Assembly: GCF_000938305.1 (NCBI RefSeq)
Contig: NZ_JYMT01000015.1
Coordinates: 123,369 to 187,368, forward strand
DNA from: Bradyrhizobium sp. LTSP885
Lineage (GTDB): Bacteria; Pseudomonadota; Alphaproteobacteria; Rhizobiales; Xanthobacteraceae
Direction: 5' to 3'
DNA length: 64,000 bases
A program made the position numbers and the translations under genes. Positions 36,785 to 47,379 of this stretch are shown here, one piece after another. Under the pieces are notes generated by a model. It saw only the letters and a program-made list of their open reading frames with translations, did no database searches and was not told the DNA's origin. The number at the start of each line of letters is the position of its first letter. The first letter of the stretch is position 1.

Positions 36785-38323
36785 ATGGTCCAGCGCGTTT
36801 CCACCGTCGCTTTCGAGGGAATTGAGGCCCGCGCGGTCGATGTGCAGGTGCAGGTCGCGCCCGGATTGCCGGCCTTTGCCATCGTCGGACTACCCGACAA
36901 GGCGGTGTCGGAGGCGCGGGAGCGGGTTCGTTCGGCGCTGATCGCCTCGGGGCTGGCGTTGCCCGCCCGCCGGATCATCGTCAACCTTGCCCCGGCCGAC
37001 CTGCCCAAGGAGGGCAGCCATTACGACCTGCCGATCGCGCTCGGGCTGATGGCGGCGATCGGGGCGATCCCGCCGGATGCCCTCAGCGGCTTCACTGTGC
37101 TTGGCGAGCTCGGGCTCGACGGCTCGATCGCACCGGTCGCGGGCGTGCTGCCGGCGGCGATCGGCGCCAATTCGCGTGACGAGGGGCTGATCTGCCCGGC
37201 GGCCTGCGGCTCGGAGGCCGCGTGGGCCAGCCCCGACATCCAGATCATCGCGGCGCAGTCGCTGATCCAGATCGCCAACCACTTCAAGGGCACGCAGGTT
37301 CTGTCGCGCCCCTCGCCGAAGGTGCATGAGCGCGAAGAGACGCTCCTGGACCTCCGCGACATCAAGGGCCAGGAGAGTGCAAAACGCGCGCTCGAGATCG
37401 CGGCCGCCGGCGGACATCATCTGCTGATGATCGGCTCGCCCGGCGCCGGCAAGTCGATGCTGGCGGCGCGCCTGCCCTCGATCCTGCCGCCGCTGTCGCC
37501 GTCGGAATTGCTCGAGGTCTCGATGATCGGTTCTGTCGCCGGCGAAATCCGCGACGGCGCGTTGACCGCGCGGCGGCCGTTCCGCAGCCCGCATCATTCC
37601 GCCAGCATGGCCGCGCTGACCGGCGGCGGCATGCGCGCCAAGCCGGGCGAGATCTCGCTCGCGCATCAGGGCGTGCTCTTCCTCGACGAGTTGCCGGAAT
37701 TCGATCCGCGGGTGCTGGATTCGCTGCGCCAACCGCTGGAGAACGGCGAGGTCGCGGTGAGCAGAGCCAACCATCGCGTCACCTATCCGGCGCGCTTCAT
37801 GCTGATCGCCGCGATGAACCCGTGCCGCTGCGGCCGTGCCTATGAGCCCGGCTATTCCTGCAAGCGCGGACCGATCGACCGCTGCACCGGCGACTATCAG
37901 ATGCGGATCTCGGGCCCGCTGATGGATCGTATCGACCTGCGGATCGAGGTGCCGGCCGTGACCGCGGCCGATTTGATCCTCCCGCCGCCGTCGGAAGGAT
38001 CGGCCGAGGTCGCCGCCCGCGTCGCGGCCGCGCGCGACATCCAGCTCGCGCGTTACGCCGCGGCGGGCATGCCGCATATTCGCACCAACGCCGAAGCCCC
38101 GAGCGCGCTGCTCGAAACCATCGCGCAACCGGATGCTCAGGGCCAGAAATTGCTGCGTGAAGCTGCCGAGAGCATGCATCTCACCGCGCGCGGCTATCAT
38201 CGCGTGTTGCGGGTCGCACGTACGCTTGCCGATCTGGACGGCGCGGAGAAGATCGGGCGACTGCACCTGGCCGAGGCGCTGTCCTATCGCGCGTTGGCCG
38301 ACGATCTGCGCCGCGCCGCCTGA
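36785..38323 (+). CDS. YifB/ComM-family Mg-chelatase-like AAA+ ATPase
   Basis: A 512-residue AAA+ helicase-like protein. An N-terminal ChlI domain (VDVQVQVAPGLPAFAIVGLPDKAV, core GLPAFAIVGLPD) is followed by the Walker A GSPGAGKSMLAARLPSIL, Walker B VLFLDELPEF and a C-terminal domain with YHRVLRVARTLADL. In Vibrio and Haemophilus ComM drives branch migration during integration of transformed DNA. It is a single transcription unit with a GGGGCAGC-type leader. Confidence 0.92.
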   Translation: MVQRVSTVAFEGIEARAVDVQVQVAPGLPAFAIVGLPDKAVSEARERVRSALIASGLALPARRIIVNLAPADLPKEGSHYDLPIALGLMAAIGAIPPDALSGFTVLGELGLDGSIAPVAGVLPAAIGANSRDEGLICPAACGSEAAWASPDIQIIAAQSLIQIANHFKGTQVLSRPSPKVHEREETLLDLRDIKGQESAKRALEIAAAGGHHLLMIGSPGAGKSMLAARLPSILPPLSPSELLEVSMIGSVAGEIRDGALTARRPFRSPHHSASMAALTGGGMRAKPGEISLAHQGVLFLDELPEFDPRVLDSLRQPLENGEVAVSRANHRVTYPARFMLIAAMNPCRCGRAYEPGYSCKRGPIDRCTGDYQMRISGPLMDRIDLRIEVPAVTAADLILPPPSEGSAEVAARVAAARDIQLARYAAAGMPHIRTNAEAPSALLETIAQPDAQGQKLLREAAESMHLTARGYHRVLRVARTLADLDGAEKIGRLHLAEALSYRALADDLRRAA

Positions 38324-38440
38324 TCTGTCCCGTTTCGTGCCGGACTCATTCCGCGTCAACGCGATGGTAACGAGTTTTGTTTACGCTCCGCAAACCATAA
38401 GCCCGGCGATGCGCGGGGTTTGGGTCGAGCGAGTAGCGTC

Positions 38441-38908
38441 ATGTTGCGTTTCAAGGTTCTGGCCTCGGTGGTCCCTCTCGCCGTGGCCGCGGTGTTTGCC
38501 CGCGCCGAGTTCCTGCCCGGCCCCCGGCCGTGCATCGAGGTTGGCGGGTCTGCGATGCAGATCGCGTCGATGCCCTGGCAAGCCCAGCTTCACGTCAGCT
38601 TCACCGACGATCCCCGCCTTGCCACCGTCAGGGTGCAAGTCACCGACAGCGCCGAGGCCGCGGACTTCACCGTGATCGACGATGTCGACGACAACGAAGC
38701 CGGCGCCTGCGAGAGCAACGCCGTGCCACAACTGATCGCGATTTCCGGCGCTCCGTCCGCAACCGATCCCGTGATCTACCTTTCGCATGACGGCCCGTTC
38801 GACTACCGCGTCTTCGTGCAGTCGAAGACCTTTTCGGTCCGCGAGGCCGCGGCCCTGATCGTCAGCGCCCGTGGCGGACATCGCCGCCTCGAAGCGGCGG
38901 CGCTTTAA
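38441..38908 (+). CDS. Secreted protein of unknown function
   Basis: A 155-residue protein with a signal peptide (MLRFKVLASVVPLAVAAVFARA, cleavage near residue 22). The mature region has two Cys (in PRPCIEVG and AGACESNA) that could form a disulfide, and a compact beta-rich pattern. No family is recognised. The ATG was chosen because the signal peptide starts there. It precedes the hybrid kinase gene by about 110 bases and could be co-transcribed. Confidence 0.65.
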   Translation: MLRFKVLASVVPLAVAAVFARAEFLPGPRPCIEVGGSAMQIASMPWQAQLHVSFTDDPRLATVRVQVTDSAEAADFTVIDDVDDNEAGACESNAVPQLIAISGAPSATDPVIYLSHDGPFDYRVFVQSKTFSVREAAALIVSARGGHRRLEAAAL

Positions 38909-39022
38909 CCGTTCGCTAACCCTGTTCTCAGCGCCGCGCCAAACGGTCATCAACCTCAAGCACTTTGCAAGGTGGACGACGCATCGTCGTGGGCAGATCA
39001 AGCTATCTCAGGGCCACCATTG

Positions 39023-41272
39023 ATGGGGCGTTTCTTCCGGATCAAGTTGCGCTTTCGTCGTTTGCTGCGGCGCCATCCCTGGATCACGTTGATCATCCGA
39101 TCCTTCATGATTTTCTCCGCCGCGTTCGGCGGCGCCTTTGGATTCATTACAGGCGCTCTTTCGCAGAGAAATCAGTACGACCCCAATCTCTTCGCGATCG
39201 GGGTCAGTTTCCTGTTCGCGCTCGCCTGTCTCTGGATCGTGACATTGGGCATCCGTTTGCGGCTGATGCGCACGAAGCTGCGCACGATCGCCACGCACAA
39301 TGAAGCGATGGCGGACCGCAACTGGGAACTGCAGGAGGCGGAGCAGCGTGTCCGCAACCTGTTCGAAGCGCAGGGCGACCTGATCGTGCTGCGCGACGCC
39401 GAGGGCCGCATCACCTATGCCAACGACGCCTATTGCGAGCTGGCGCAGGTTCCATGCGACGATCTGATCGGCAGCAACGCCGTGCTGAAGGTCCTCGAAC
39501 AGGGCGACACCGCGCTCGACGCCAACGGCATGCGCGTCCACGACCAGAAAATCGAGGGACCGCAAGGGCCGCGCTGGATCGCCTGGCGCGAGGGACTCGT
39601 CCGCAACGACGCCGGCGGCCCGGCCGAGATGCAGAGCGTCGGCCACGACGTCACCGACCGCACCGAGAGCGAGCGCGCGGTGGCCGAAGCGCGCGATCAG
39701 GCCAACGCCGCCAACCGCGCCAAGTCGCGCTTCCTCGCGATGGCCAGCCACGAAATCCGCACGCCGCTGAACGGCATCATCGGCATGAGCGGACTGTTGA
39801 TGGATACATCGCTGACGCCTGAGCAGACGACGTACGTCAAGGCGGTCAAGACATCCGGCGACGCACTGCTGTCGCTGATCGAGGAGCTGCTCGACTATTC
39901 CAAGATCGAGGCCGGCAAGATCGACCTCGAGCACCGCGCCTTCGCGCTATCAGGCCTGATCGAGGACGTCACCGAGTTGCTGGCGCCGCGCGCGCAGGCC
40001 AAGGGCATCGAGATCGCCGCCTATGTCGACGAACGGCTGCCGATGCAAGTGGCCGGCGACGCCGCGCGGCTGCGGCAGGTGCTGCTCAATCTCGCCGGCA
40101 ATGCCATCAAGTTCACCGCAACCGGCGGCGTTGCGCTGATCGTCGAGCCCGGCATCTGGCCGAACGAGATCAGCTTCCTGGTCCGAGACACCGGGATCGG
40201 CATCGCGCCGGAAGCCCAGCAGCGGATTTTCCGCGAGTTCGAGCAGGCCGACGAGCGCATCGCACGCAGCTATGGCGGCACCGGCCTCGGCCTCTCGATC
40301 AGCGACCGCATCGTCAAACGGATGGGCGGGCGGATCGCGCTCGCGAGCACGCCCGGCTCAGGATCGACCTTCGAAGTCTCGATCCCGCTCACCGCCGCCG
40401 ACACCGGCAACGCCAACAGCTTCACCGCGCCCGACCTCTCCGGCCAGTCGATCATGCTGGTCGCGCCGCAGAGCATCGAGACCTCGCTGATCTCGCGTCG
40501 GCTGCAGCGCTGGGGCGCGCAGACCTGCATGGTGGCGGACACCGAGGTGGCCAAGGCGTTGCTGCCGGAGCGGACCTGGCACGCGGTCCTGATCGACCAT
40601 GCGCTCGGCACGTCGGCGATGGAGACGCTGGCCAATGCCGCCCGCACCCACGCGACCCACCGGATCGTGATGTTCACGCCGGCAACGCGGCAGGACCTCC
40701 TGGCGTCCGAAACGCCGACCTTCACCGGATATCTGGTCAAGCCGCTGCGGGCGTCCTCGCTCGCCGCACGTCTGACCGCGGCGCCCGAAATCGCGGCCCC
40801 AAGTCTCGCGATCGAGGCGCTGGCCGAGCCTGCGCCCACAGCACCTGAAGCCACGCCGAAGAACACGGCGCTCTCGATCCTGGTCGCCGAAGACAATGAG
40901 ATCAATGCGCTCCTGATGCGCTCGCTGCTCGCGCGGCTGGGCCATCATGCAGTCATCACCACCAACGGTGAACAGGCCATGGAGTCCTGGCAGTCGGCGA
41001 AGTCCGCCGGCGCTCCCTATGATCTCGTGCTGATGGACATCCAGATGCCGCGGCTCAACGGCATCGAAACCACCAAGCAGATCCGCGCGCTCGAGGCCGG
41101 CCAGTCCGGCCGTCAGACGCCGATCCTCGCGCTGACCGCCAACACGCTGGTGGAGGACCGCTATGCCTGCTTCGAAGCCGGTATGGACGGCTTCCTGATC
41201 AAGCCGCTCGATCGCGAAAAGCTGGAAGAAGCGCTCGCGGGCCTGGCCGCATCGCGGCACATCGCGGCGTAG
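39023..41272 (+). CDS. Hybrid histidine kinase with degenerate and intact receiver domains
   Basis: About 749 residues. Two membrane helices (about residues 18-46 and 56-78), then a PAS domain with coiled linker, a HisKA domain with phospho-acceptor His243 in [12 protein letters not shown], an HATPase domain ([33 protein letters not shown]), a first receiver-like domain that lacks the acidic pocket ([10 protein letters not shown] where acidic residues are expected), and a last receiver with phospho-acceptor Asp672 in [13 protein letters not shown]. It should sense an unknown signal and pass phosphate through the final receiver to a phosphotransfer protein. GTG at 38972 is an alternative start. 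Confidence 0.92.
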   Translation: MGRFFRIKLRFRRLLRRHPWITLIIRSFMIFSAAFGGAFGFITGALSQRNQYDPNLFAIGVSFLFALACLWIVTLGIRLRLMRTKLRTIATHNEAMADRNWELQEAEQRVRNLFEAQGDLIVLRDAEGRITYANDAYCELAQVPCDDLIGSNAVLKVLEQGDTALDANGMRVHDQKIEGPQGPRWIAWREGLVRNDAGGPAEMQSVGHDVTDRTESERAVAEARDQANAANRAKSRFLAMASHEIRTPLNGIIGMSGLLMDTSLTPEQTTYVKAVKTSGDALLSLIEELLDYSKIEAGKIDLEHRAFALSGLIEDVTELLAPRAQAKGIEIAAYVDERLPMQVAGDAARLRQVLLNLAGNAIKFTATGGVALIVEPGIWPNEISFLVRDTGIGIAPEAQQRIFREFEQADERIARSYGGTGLGLSISDRIVKRMGGRIALASTPGSGSTFEVSIPLTAADTGNANSFTAPDLSGQSIMLVAPQSIETSLISRRLQRWGAQTCMVADTEVAKALLPERTWHAVLIDHALGTSAMETLANAARTHATHRIVMFTPATRQDLLASETPTFTGYLVKPLRASSLAARLTAAPEIAAPSLAIEALAEPAPTAPEATPKNTALSILVAEDNEINALLMRSLLARLGHHAVITTNGEQAMESWQSAKSAGAPYDLVLMDIQMPRLNGIETTKQIRALEAGQSGRQTPILALTANTLVEDRYACFEAGMDGFLIKPLDREKLEEALAGLAASRHIAA

Positions 41273-41289
41273 GCCCGAAGCAGCGAGGG

Positions 41290-42246
41290 CTACAGCCGCC
41301 GCAGCGCGACCGATTGCACCACGTGGTCGGCGCCCTTTTTCAGGATCAGCGTCGCGCGCGGCCGGGTCGGCAGGATGTTGTCCTCGAGATTGGCGAGGTT
41401 GGTGCGTTCCCAGATCGCGATCGCGGTCGCAGTCGCTTCCTCGTCCGACAGCAGCGCATAGCGATGGAAATAGGACCTGGGATCGGTGAACGCGGTGTCG
41501 CGCAACGCCAGGAAGCGCTTGATGTACCACTGCCGCAACGCGGATTCGTCGGCGTCGATGTAGACCGAGCAGTCGAAGAAGTCGGAGACGAACGGGACCG
41601 CCTTGCCGTCGCGCGGCAGCCGTCCGGTCTGCAGCACATTGACGCCTTCGACGATCAGGATGTCGGGCTGGTCGATCTCAACCGATTTGTTCGGCACGAT
41701 GTCGTAGGTGAGATGCGAATAGACCGGCGCGCGCACACGACGCCGTCCCGCCTTGATGTCGCTGAGGAACGACAGCAGCGTCGGCAGATCGTAGCTTTCC
41801 GGAAAGCCCTTCTTCTGCATGATGCCCTGCCGGTCGAGCACGGCATTCGGAAACAGGAAGCCGTCCGTCGTGATCAGGTCGACCTTCGGCCGCGGCGACC
41901 AGCGCGCCAGAAGGGCCTGCAACACGCGAGCGGTGGTGGATTTGCCGACAGCGACCGAGCCGGCTACACCGATGATGTAGGGCATCTTGCGGTCGCGGAT
42001 CGCCAGGAACTGGCGTTGCGCGTAATAGAGCCGCTGGGTCGAATCGACATAGATCGACAACAGCCGCGACAGCGGCAGATAGATGTCCTCGACCTCCTGC
42101 AAGTCGAGGCGGTCGTGCATCGAACGCAGGCGGTCGAACTCGCCCGGCTCCAGCGTCATCGGTGTGTCGTCGCGCAGATGCGACCATTGCTGGCGCGTGA
42201 AGACGCGGTAGGGGTTGTATTGCTGATCTGGTGCCCGGATGTCCAT
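41290..42246 (-). CDS. coaA: Type I pantothenate kinase
   Basis: A 318-residue enzyme for the first step of coenzyme A synthesis. The P-loop is [45 protein letters not shown] (core TTDGFLFPN) holds the pantothenate site, and [11 protein letters not shown] and [11 protein letters not shown] follow. It ends the histidine operon, a placement common in Bradyrhizobium and relatives. coaE, the last CoA step, is also in this window at 54.7 kb. Confidence 0.96.
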   Translation of the reverse strand: MDIRAPDQQYNPYRVFTRQQWSHLRDDTPMTLEPGEFDRLRSMHDRLDLQEVEDIYLPLSRLLSIYVDSTQRLYYAQRQFLAIRDRKMPYIIGVAGSVAVGKSTTARVLQALLARWSPRPKVDLITTDGFLFPNAVLDRQGIMQKKGFPESYDLPTLLSFLSDIKAGRRRVRAPVYSHLTYDIVPNKSVEIDQPDILIVEGVNVLQTGRLPRDGKAVPFVSDFFDCSVYIDADESALRQWYIKRFLALRDTAFTDPRSYFHRYALLSDEEATATAIAIWERTNLANLEDNILPTRPRATLILKKGADHVVQSVALRRL

Positions 42247-42297
42247 GAGGCGGCCCTCTCAATGCGCTCGATCGTGCGCGCTAGTTACCCTTGCTAG

Positions 42298-42621
42298 TTA
42301 ACCTTTGCGCGATGCTTTCTCTTCCAGTCCGGACATCGACGTGCGCTTCTCCAGCGCCGCCTCGACGTCTTCCAGCTTCACGTCACGTGACTTCAACAGA
42401 ACCAGCAGGTGAAACACCAGATCGGCGCTCTCGGCGATGAGGTGATCGCGGTCATTCTCGACCGCGGCGATCACGGTTTCGACCGCTTCCTCGCCCAGCT
42501 TCTTGGCGCAGTGCTCCGCGCCTTTGTCGAGCAGCTTCCGGGTATAGGACGCCTCCCCGCCCGCGGCAGCGCGGGCATCGATGGTGGCGGCCAGATCGTG
42601 AATCGTGAAACGCGACATCAA
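42298..42621 (-). CDS. hisE: Phosphoribosyl-ATP diphosphatase
   Basis: A 107-residue MazG-type enzyme for the second step of histidine synthesis. Landmarks are SYTRKLLDKGAEHCAKKLGEEAVET and ENDRDHLIAESADLVFHLLVLL, shown here in part (LGEEAVET and AESADLVFH), which carry the acidic metal ligands. The gap of 94 bases to hisF is the largest within the cluster. Confidence 0.95.
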   Translation of the reverse strand: MMSRFTIHDLAATIDARAAAGGEASYTRKLLDKGAEHCAKKLGEEAVETVIAAVENDRDHLIAESADLVFHLLVLLKSRDVKLEDVEAALEKRTSMSGLEEKASRKG

Positions 42622-42715
42622 CTCAACTCAAGCACATGCGCCGGCACCGCCCGGGTGCCATCCCCAAGATGGGGCTTAGCATTTTTGTGACAAGGAGTCC
42701 CAAGTGGTATGGACT

Positions 42716-43492
42716 CTAGGGATCAAGGCGCATCGGCAACCCGGCGCGCACCATGTGATCCTTGGCTTGGCGGATGGTAAATTCCCCGAAGTGGAAGATC
42801 GAGGCGGCCAGCACACCCGTGGCGTGGCCCTCGCGGACGCCGTCGACCAGGTGATCCAGATTGCCGACGCCGCCGGACGCAATGACCGGTACGGGAACAC
42901 TGTCAGCGATCGCCCGGGTCAACGGCAGGTCAAAGCCTTGCCGGGTGCCGTCCCGGTCCATCGAGGTCAGCAGGATTTCGCCGGCGCCGAGCGCGACCAC
43001 TTCCTGGGCATATTCGATAGCGTCGATCCCGGTCGAATTGCGGCCGCCATGGGTGAAGATCTCCCAGCGCTCCCCGCCGCCGCCGCGCTTGACCCGCTTG
43101 GCGTCGATCGCGACCACGATGCATTGCTCGCCGAATTTCTCGGCCGCTTCCTTGACGAATTCGCGCCGGCTGACCGCCGCGGAATTGATCGAGACCTTGT
43201 CGGCGCCGTAGCGCAGCAGGGTCTTGATATCGTCGACGGTGCGGACGCCGCCGCCGACGGTCAGCGGCATGAAGCAGGCTTCCGCCGTCCGCCGCACCAC
43301 GTCCAGAATGGTGCCGCGGTTTTCATGGGTGGCGGTGATGTCGAGGAAGGTGAGCTCGTCGGCACCGGCGGCGTCATAGGCGATCGCCGCCTCGACCGGA
43401 TCGCCGGCGTCGCGCAGGTCGACGAAATTGACGCCCTTGACCACGCGCCCGTCTTTGACGTCGAGACAGGGGATCACGCGAACCTTGAACAT
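42716..43492 (-). CDS. hisF: Imidazole glycerol phosphate synthase cyclase subunit
   Basis: A 258-residue TIM barrel. [19 protein letters not shown] carries the catalytic Asp near residue 11, and [20 protein letters not shown] the second Asp near residue 130-180. It partners HisH, which supplies ammonia from glutamine. The gene follows hisA by nine bases. Confidence 0.97.
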   Translation of the reverse strand: MFKVRVIPCLDVKDGRVVKGVNFVDLRDAGDPVEAAIAYDAAGADELTFLDITATHENRGTILDVVRRTAEACFMPLTVGGGVRTVDDIKTLLRYGADKVSINSAAVSRREFVKEAAEKFGEQCIVVAIDAKRVKRGGGGERWEIFTHGGRNSTGIDAIEYAQEVVALGAGEILLTSMDRDGTRQGFDLPLTRAIADSVPVPVIASGGVGNLDHLVDGVREGHATGVLAASIFHFGEFTIRQAKDHMVRAGLPMRLDP

Positions 43493-43501
43493 ACTGGTCT
43501 C

Positions 43502-44233
43502 CTAGGCTGCGTTGCGGATCAGTTGAAGGGCGGCGGCGGGATCAAGCCTACCGTCATAGAGCGCGCGACCGACGATGGCGCCGGCGAGCTTTTTCGCGCG
43601 CGGCTCGAGCAGCGCCTTCACATCCTCAATCGACGCAAAGCCGCCGGAAGCGATGACGGGAATCGAGATACGCTCGGCCAGCGCAATCGTCGCGTCGAGG
43701 TTGAGGCCCTTGAGCAGGCCGTCGCGGGCGATGTCGGTAAAGATGATCGCAGCGACGCCGGCATCCTCGAAGCGCTGCGCGATGTCGAGCGCGGTGACTT
43801 GCGACGTTTCGGCCCAGCCTTCGACCGCGACCTTGCCGTCGCGCGCATCGAGACCCACAGCGACACGGCCGGGGAACTGCTTCGCCGCGCCCTTCACGAG
43901 CTCGGGATCGCGCACCGCCGCGGTGCCGATGATCACGCGCGTGATGCCCTTGCCGAGCCAGGCTTCGATCGTCTTGAGATCGCGGATGCCGCCGCCGAGC
44001 TGCACCGGCATGGTGACGGCCTTCAGCATCGCCTCCACCGCCTGGGCGTTCATCGGCTTGCCGGCGAACGCACCGTCCAGATCGACGACGTGGAGATATT
44101 CGAATCCCTGCGCGGCGAAGGCACGGGCCTGCGCCGCCGGATCGAGATTGAACACGGTGGCGCGCGCCATGTCGCCCTGCTCCAGGCGCACGCACTGGCC
44201 GTTCTTCAGGTCTACCGCGGGAAAGAGGATCAC
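43502..44233 (-). CDS. hisA: ProFAR isomerase
   Basis: A 243-residue TIM barrel that isomerises ProFAR to [21 protein letters not shown] opens it with the first catalytic Asp, and [16 protein letters not shown] carries the second. The GTG at 44233 overlaps the hisH stop as GTGA and gives the usual family start; a GTG three codons upstream would fall within hisH. Confidence 0.96.
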   Translation of the reverse strand: MILFPAVDLKNGQCVRLEQGDMARATVFNLDPAAQARAFAAQGFEYLHVVDLDGAFAGKPMNAQAVEAMLKAVTMPVQLGGGIRDLKTIEAWLGKGITRVIIGTAAVRDPELVKGAAKQFPGRVAVGLDARDGKVAVEGWAETSQVTALDIAQRFEDAGVAAIIFTDIARDGLLKGLNLDATIALAERISIPVIASGGFASIEDVKALLEPRAKKLAGAIVGRALYDGRLDPAAALQLIRNAA

Positions 44234-44880
44234 GGCTTCCACTTCAAGAAGTTCGAGATCAGGGCCAATCCAAAACGCTGGCTCTTCTCGGGGTGAAACT
44301 GGGTGCCGATCGCTGTGTCCTTGCCGACGATCGCGGTCACCGGTCCGCCATAGTCGGCGGTTGCCAGCACGTCGGCCTCGTTGGCGGCATTGAGGTGATA
44401 GGAGTGCACGAAATAGGCGTGGCGGCCCTTCGGCCCAAGCGGCAGCCGCTCCAGCACCGGGTGCTCGCGAACCATATCGAGCGTGTTCCAGCCCATATGG
44501 GGCACCTTCAGGTTTTCTTCCCGCGGCTCGATCTTCTCGACGTCGCCGGCGATCCAGTTGAACCCTTCGGTCGTGACGTGCTCCTTGCCGCGCGTCGCCA
44601 TCAGCTGCATGCCGACGCAGATGCCCAGGAACGGCCGCGCCTTGACCCTAACAGCCTCGGTGAGCGCCTCCAGCAGGCCATCGACCGCGTCGACACCACG
44701 GCGGCAATCGGCGAAAGCGCCGACGCCGGGCAGCACGATGCGATCGGCGCGATACACCGTGTCGGGATCACGCGTCACGATGATCTTCTGCGGATCGTGC
44801 GTGCCGCGCGTGGCGCGCTCGAAGGCCTTTGCCGCCGAATGCAGATTGCCGGAGCCGTAGTCGATGATGGCAACGCTCAT
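44230..44880 (-). CDS. hisH: Imidazole glycerol phosphate synthase glutamine amidotransferase subunit
   Basis: A 216-residue class I glutaminase. The nucleophile Cys is in [12 protein letters not shown], and His and Glu in [25 protein letters not shown] is the family start. It forms the synthase with HisF. Its start overlaps the stop of the DUF2628 gene (ATGA) and its end overlaps hisA. Confidence 0.97.
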   Translation of the reverse strand: MSVAIIDYGSGNLHSAAKAFERATRGTHDPQKIIVTRDPDTVYRADRIVLPGVGAFADCRRGVDAVDGLLEALTEAVRVKARPFLGICVGMQLMATRGKEHVTTEGFNWIAGDVEKIEPREENLKVPHMGWNTLDMVREHPVLERLPLGPKGRHAYFVHSYHLNAANEADVLATADYGGPVTAIVGKDTAIGTQFHPEKSQRFGLALISNFLKWKP

Positions 44881-45407
44881 CGCGATCCTCCTGGCTCTGG
44901 AAACAATCCAATAATGCCGCCTTGCGGCAGCGGCGGGGCTTTTGAGAACGGCTGGCCCGGAACATTTCGGGTCGGGGGCGGCGCGCCGCGATCGATCGAT
45001 CGTTGGTCGTTGACGACGCCGCGATGGCGCGCCGTCCAGCGTTCGAAGAAGCGGCGCTCGGCTGCCTCCTCATCGTCGGCCACGACGACGTCGAGCTGGC
45101 GCCATTTGCGTCGCGACAGCGTCCAGCGTTGCAGGCTCGCGGCCTCGAACCCCATCAGCAGCGCCAGCACCAGGTCGACGGAAAAGATCGCGCCCGCCCC
45201 GACGCCGAGCTTGGCCAGTCCGAAGTCGACGACAAAGGTCAGAACGATCCAGCCGATCAGCGCCAGCCAGAGCCGATGCCAGGCAAGCCAGAACACGCTC
45301 GCGACCGCGGCCCAGAAATGGAAGCCGTCGCGCACGAAGGCGAACTTGTCCGTCGCCGCAAGATCGGCGCTATCAGCCACGGGGGCATGCACTGTGTAGA
45401 CCGGCAT
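44877..45407 (-). CDS. DUF2628 membrane protein embedded in the his operon
   Basis: A 176-residue protein: MPVYTVHAP start, [14 protein letters not shown] family motif, two or three hydrophobic helices (about residues 33-75) and a charged, Pro-rich C-terminal tail. Function is unknown. It lies between hisB and hisH, 27 bases after hisB and overlapping hisH by four bases, so it is expressed with the histidine genes. Confidence 0.85.
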   Translation of the reverse strand: MPVYTVHAPVADSADLAATDKFAFVRDGFHFWAAVASVFWLAWHRLWLALIGWIVLTFVVDFGLAKLGVGAGAIFSVDLVLALLMGFEAASLQRWTLSRRKWRQLDVVVADDEEAAERRFFERWTARHRGVVNDQRSIDRGAPPPTRNVPGQPFSKAPPLPQGGIIGLFPEPGGSR

Positions 45408-45434
45408 TGGAAGCTCCGCCGAAAAGAAGAAAGG

Positions 45435-46028
45435 TCAGCCGCCGAGCTGGCCTTTTGTCGAGGGCACCTCGCCCGCGTTGCGCGGATCGATCGCGATCGC
45501 CGTGCGGAGCGCCCTCGCCAAACCCTTGAAACAGGATTCGGCGATATGATGGCTGTTATCGCCATATAGGGTCTCGACGTGGAGAGTCACGCCTGCGTTC
45601 ATCGCGAACGCGTTGAACCATTCGCGCACCAGTTCGGTGTCGAATTCGCCGATCTTGTCGCGCGGGAATTCGACCTTGAACACCAGCACCGGGCGGCCCG
45701 AGATGTCGATCACGACGCGCGACAGCGTCTCGTCCATCGGCATGTGGATCGAGGCGTAGCGGGTGATGCCGGCCATATTGCCGAGCGCCTGTTTCACGGC
45801 TTGCCCGAGCGCGATCCCGACGTCTTCGGTGGTGTGGTGGTAATCGACATGGAGATCGCCATCCGCTTTCACGGTGATGTCGATGCGCGAATGCCGGGCC
45901 AGGAGGTCGAGCATATGGTCGAAGAAGCCGATCCCGGTCGAAACCGTGGATACGCCTGCTCCGTCGAGGTTGACCGTCACCTCGATGTCGGTCTCCTTGG
46001 TCTTGCGCTTGATGGTTGCGGTGCGCAT
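45435..46028 (-). CDS. hisB: Imidazoleglycerol-phosphate dehydratase
   Basis: A 197-residue manganese dehydratase. [20 protein letters not shown] and [18 protein letters not shown] are the first repeat landmarks and [19 protein letters not shown] the second, supplying the metal-binding His residues. It is first in the his-coaA operon, so its promoter lies in 46029-46270, shared with divergent hslV. Confidence 0.97.
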   Translation of the reverse strand: MRTATIKRKTKETDIEVTVNLDGAGVSTVSTGIGFFDHMLDLLARHSRIDITVKADGDLHVDYHHTTEDVGIALGQAVKQALGNMAGITRYASIHMPMDETLSRVVIDISGRPVLVFKVEFPRDKIGEFDTELVREWFNAFAMNAGVTLHVETLYGDNSHHIAESCFKGLARALRTAIAIDPRNAGEVPSTKGQLGG

Positions 46029-46154
46029 GAAGATTAAGCTTTCCCGTGCCGAAAACGTGGGCCTTTTAACAGGCTGATGTCACCTTCGCTACTGCGGGAT
46101 GACGCCGAAATGCCCCAACTTCGGGCCATGGTGACCGGAATTCGTGCCCATTTC

Positions 46155-46211
46155 CTCAAGAGGCGCTTTCTTCCCCATCCCGGATCAAGTGCCGGACCGA
46201 AAACGCTTCGA
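46155..46211. repeat. Degenerate family C-like repeat upstream of hslV
   Basis: GCGCTTTCTTC, CCATCCCGGATCAAG and CCGAAAACGCTT resemble parts of the family C elements at 25690 and 27339. The copy is short and diverged, so assignment is tentative. Confidence 0.4.
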
Positions 46212-46270
46212 ATGGCCCGATTGTAACCCCCTGCCTGACCGCCTAAATCAGCCCGGAAGAGAGGTCATCT

Positions 46271-46828
46271 ATGCAAGCATCCCAAAATGAGCTCCCGGTC
46301 TGGCATGGCACCACGATTTGCACGGTCCGCAAGGGCGGCAGGGTGGTGATCGGCGGCGACGGGCAGGTCTCGATCGGCCAGACCGTGATCAAATCCAACG
46401 CCAAGAAGGTCCGCCGGATCGGCAAGGGAGACGTGATCGGCGGCTTTGCCGGCGCCACCGCCGACGCCTTCACCCTGTTCGAGCGTCTCGAAAGCAAGCT
46501 GGAGCAATATCCGGGGCAGTTGACCCGGGCGGCCGTCGAACTCGCCAAGAATTGGCGCACCGACCGCTATCTGCGGCGGCTGGAGGCGATGATGATCGTC
46601 GCCGACAAGGATGTTTCCCTGGTGCTGACCGGCACCGGCGACGTGCTGGAGCCTGAGTCCGGCGTGATCGCAATCGGCTCGGGCGGCAATTATGCGCTCG
46701 CGGCGGCCCGCGCGCTGATCGACACCGACAAGGACGCCGAAACCATCGTGCGCCGCGCGCTCGATATCGCGGCCGACATCTGCGTCTACACCAACCGGAA
46801 CGTCACGATCGAATCGCTGGGCGGCTGA
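46271..46828 (+). CDS. hslV: ATP-dependent protease subunit HslV
   Basis: A 185-residue threonine protease of the HslUV complex. The catalytic Thr is in [13 protein letters not shown] at residue 14 or 15, so a 13-14-residue N-terminal propeptide must be removed; [20 protein letters not shown] and [16 protein letters not shown] follow (landmarks [20 protein letters not shown]). E. coli HslV needs only Met removal. It is separated from hslU by a GNAT gene. Confidence 0.96.
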   Translation: MQASQNELPVWHGTTICTVRKGGRVVIGGDGQVSIGQTVIKSNAKKVRRIGKGDVIGGFAGATADAFTLFERLESKLEQYPGQLTRAAVELAKNWRTDRYLRRLEAMMIVADKDVSLVLTGTGDVLEPESGVIAIGSGGNYALAAARALIDTDKDAETIVRRALDIAADICVYTNRNVTIESLGG

Positions 46829-46830
46829 AT

Positions 46831-47316
46831 ATGGCCGGCCCCTACCGCTTCCGCCCGATGACATCAGCCGACCTGCCGCAGATCAGGCGGTGGCTGGCGC
46901 TGCCGCATGTCCGGGAGTGGTGGGGCGATCCGGCCGAGCAATATGCGCTGGTCAGCGGCGACCTCGATGCGCCGGCAATGGACCAGTTCATCGTCGCGAC
47001 AGCGGACGGCGATTTCGGCTACATCCAGTGCTACGACGTGACCGCGTGGGATTCAGGCTTCGGCAGCCAACCAGAGGGCACGCGCGGCATCGATCTGTTC
47101 ATCGGCGACCCCGGCATGGTCGAGCACGGCCACGGCGCAGCGCTGGTCCGCGCCTTCGTCGACGAGCGGCTGGCGCAAACCGCACCGCGCGTCGTCACTG
47201 ACCCCGATCCGACCAACGGGCGCGCGGTGCGCGCCTATGAGAAAGCGGGCTTCCGGAAGGCGCACATGGTCGACACGCCTGACGGAGCGGCACTGCTGAT
47301 GATCCGCGAGACCTGA
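46831..47316 (+). CDS. GNAT family N-acetyltransferase
   Basis: A 161-residue acetyltransferase resembling the aminoglycoside 6'-N-acetyltransferase / RimJ-like branch. LPQIRRWLALPHVREWWGD is the substrate-side start, and GHGAALVRAFVDERL with TDPDPTNGRAVRAYEKAGF is the acetyl-CoA site. It starts two bases after the hslV stop, so it belongs to the hslV-hslU unit. The substrate is unknown and antibiotic resistance should not be assumed. Confidence 0.88.
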   Translation: MAGPYRFRPMTSADLPQIRRWLALPHVREWWGDPAEQYALVSGDLDAPAMDQFIVATADGDFGYIQCYDVTAWDSGFGSQPEGTRGIDLFIGDPGMVEHGHGAALVRAFVDERLAQTAPRVVTDPDPTNGRAVRAYEKAGFRKAHMVDTPDGAALLMIRET

Positions 47317-47379
47317 CTCCAAAGTCGCAGGCGCGGAACAGCGCTTGCCGATCGAGTTCCTTCAACCTAGCTAGAGCCA

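Noticed and set aside
36890..38359. 489-codon minus-strand frame opposite the YifB ATPase
   Set aside because: The ATPase has Walker motifs on the plus strand; the opposite frame lacks any recognisable domain.
46029..46270. RpoH promoter for hslV
   Set aside because: CTTCGAA and CCCC blocks occur, but the spacing and -10 form do not match the consensus well enough.
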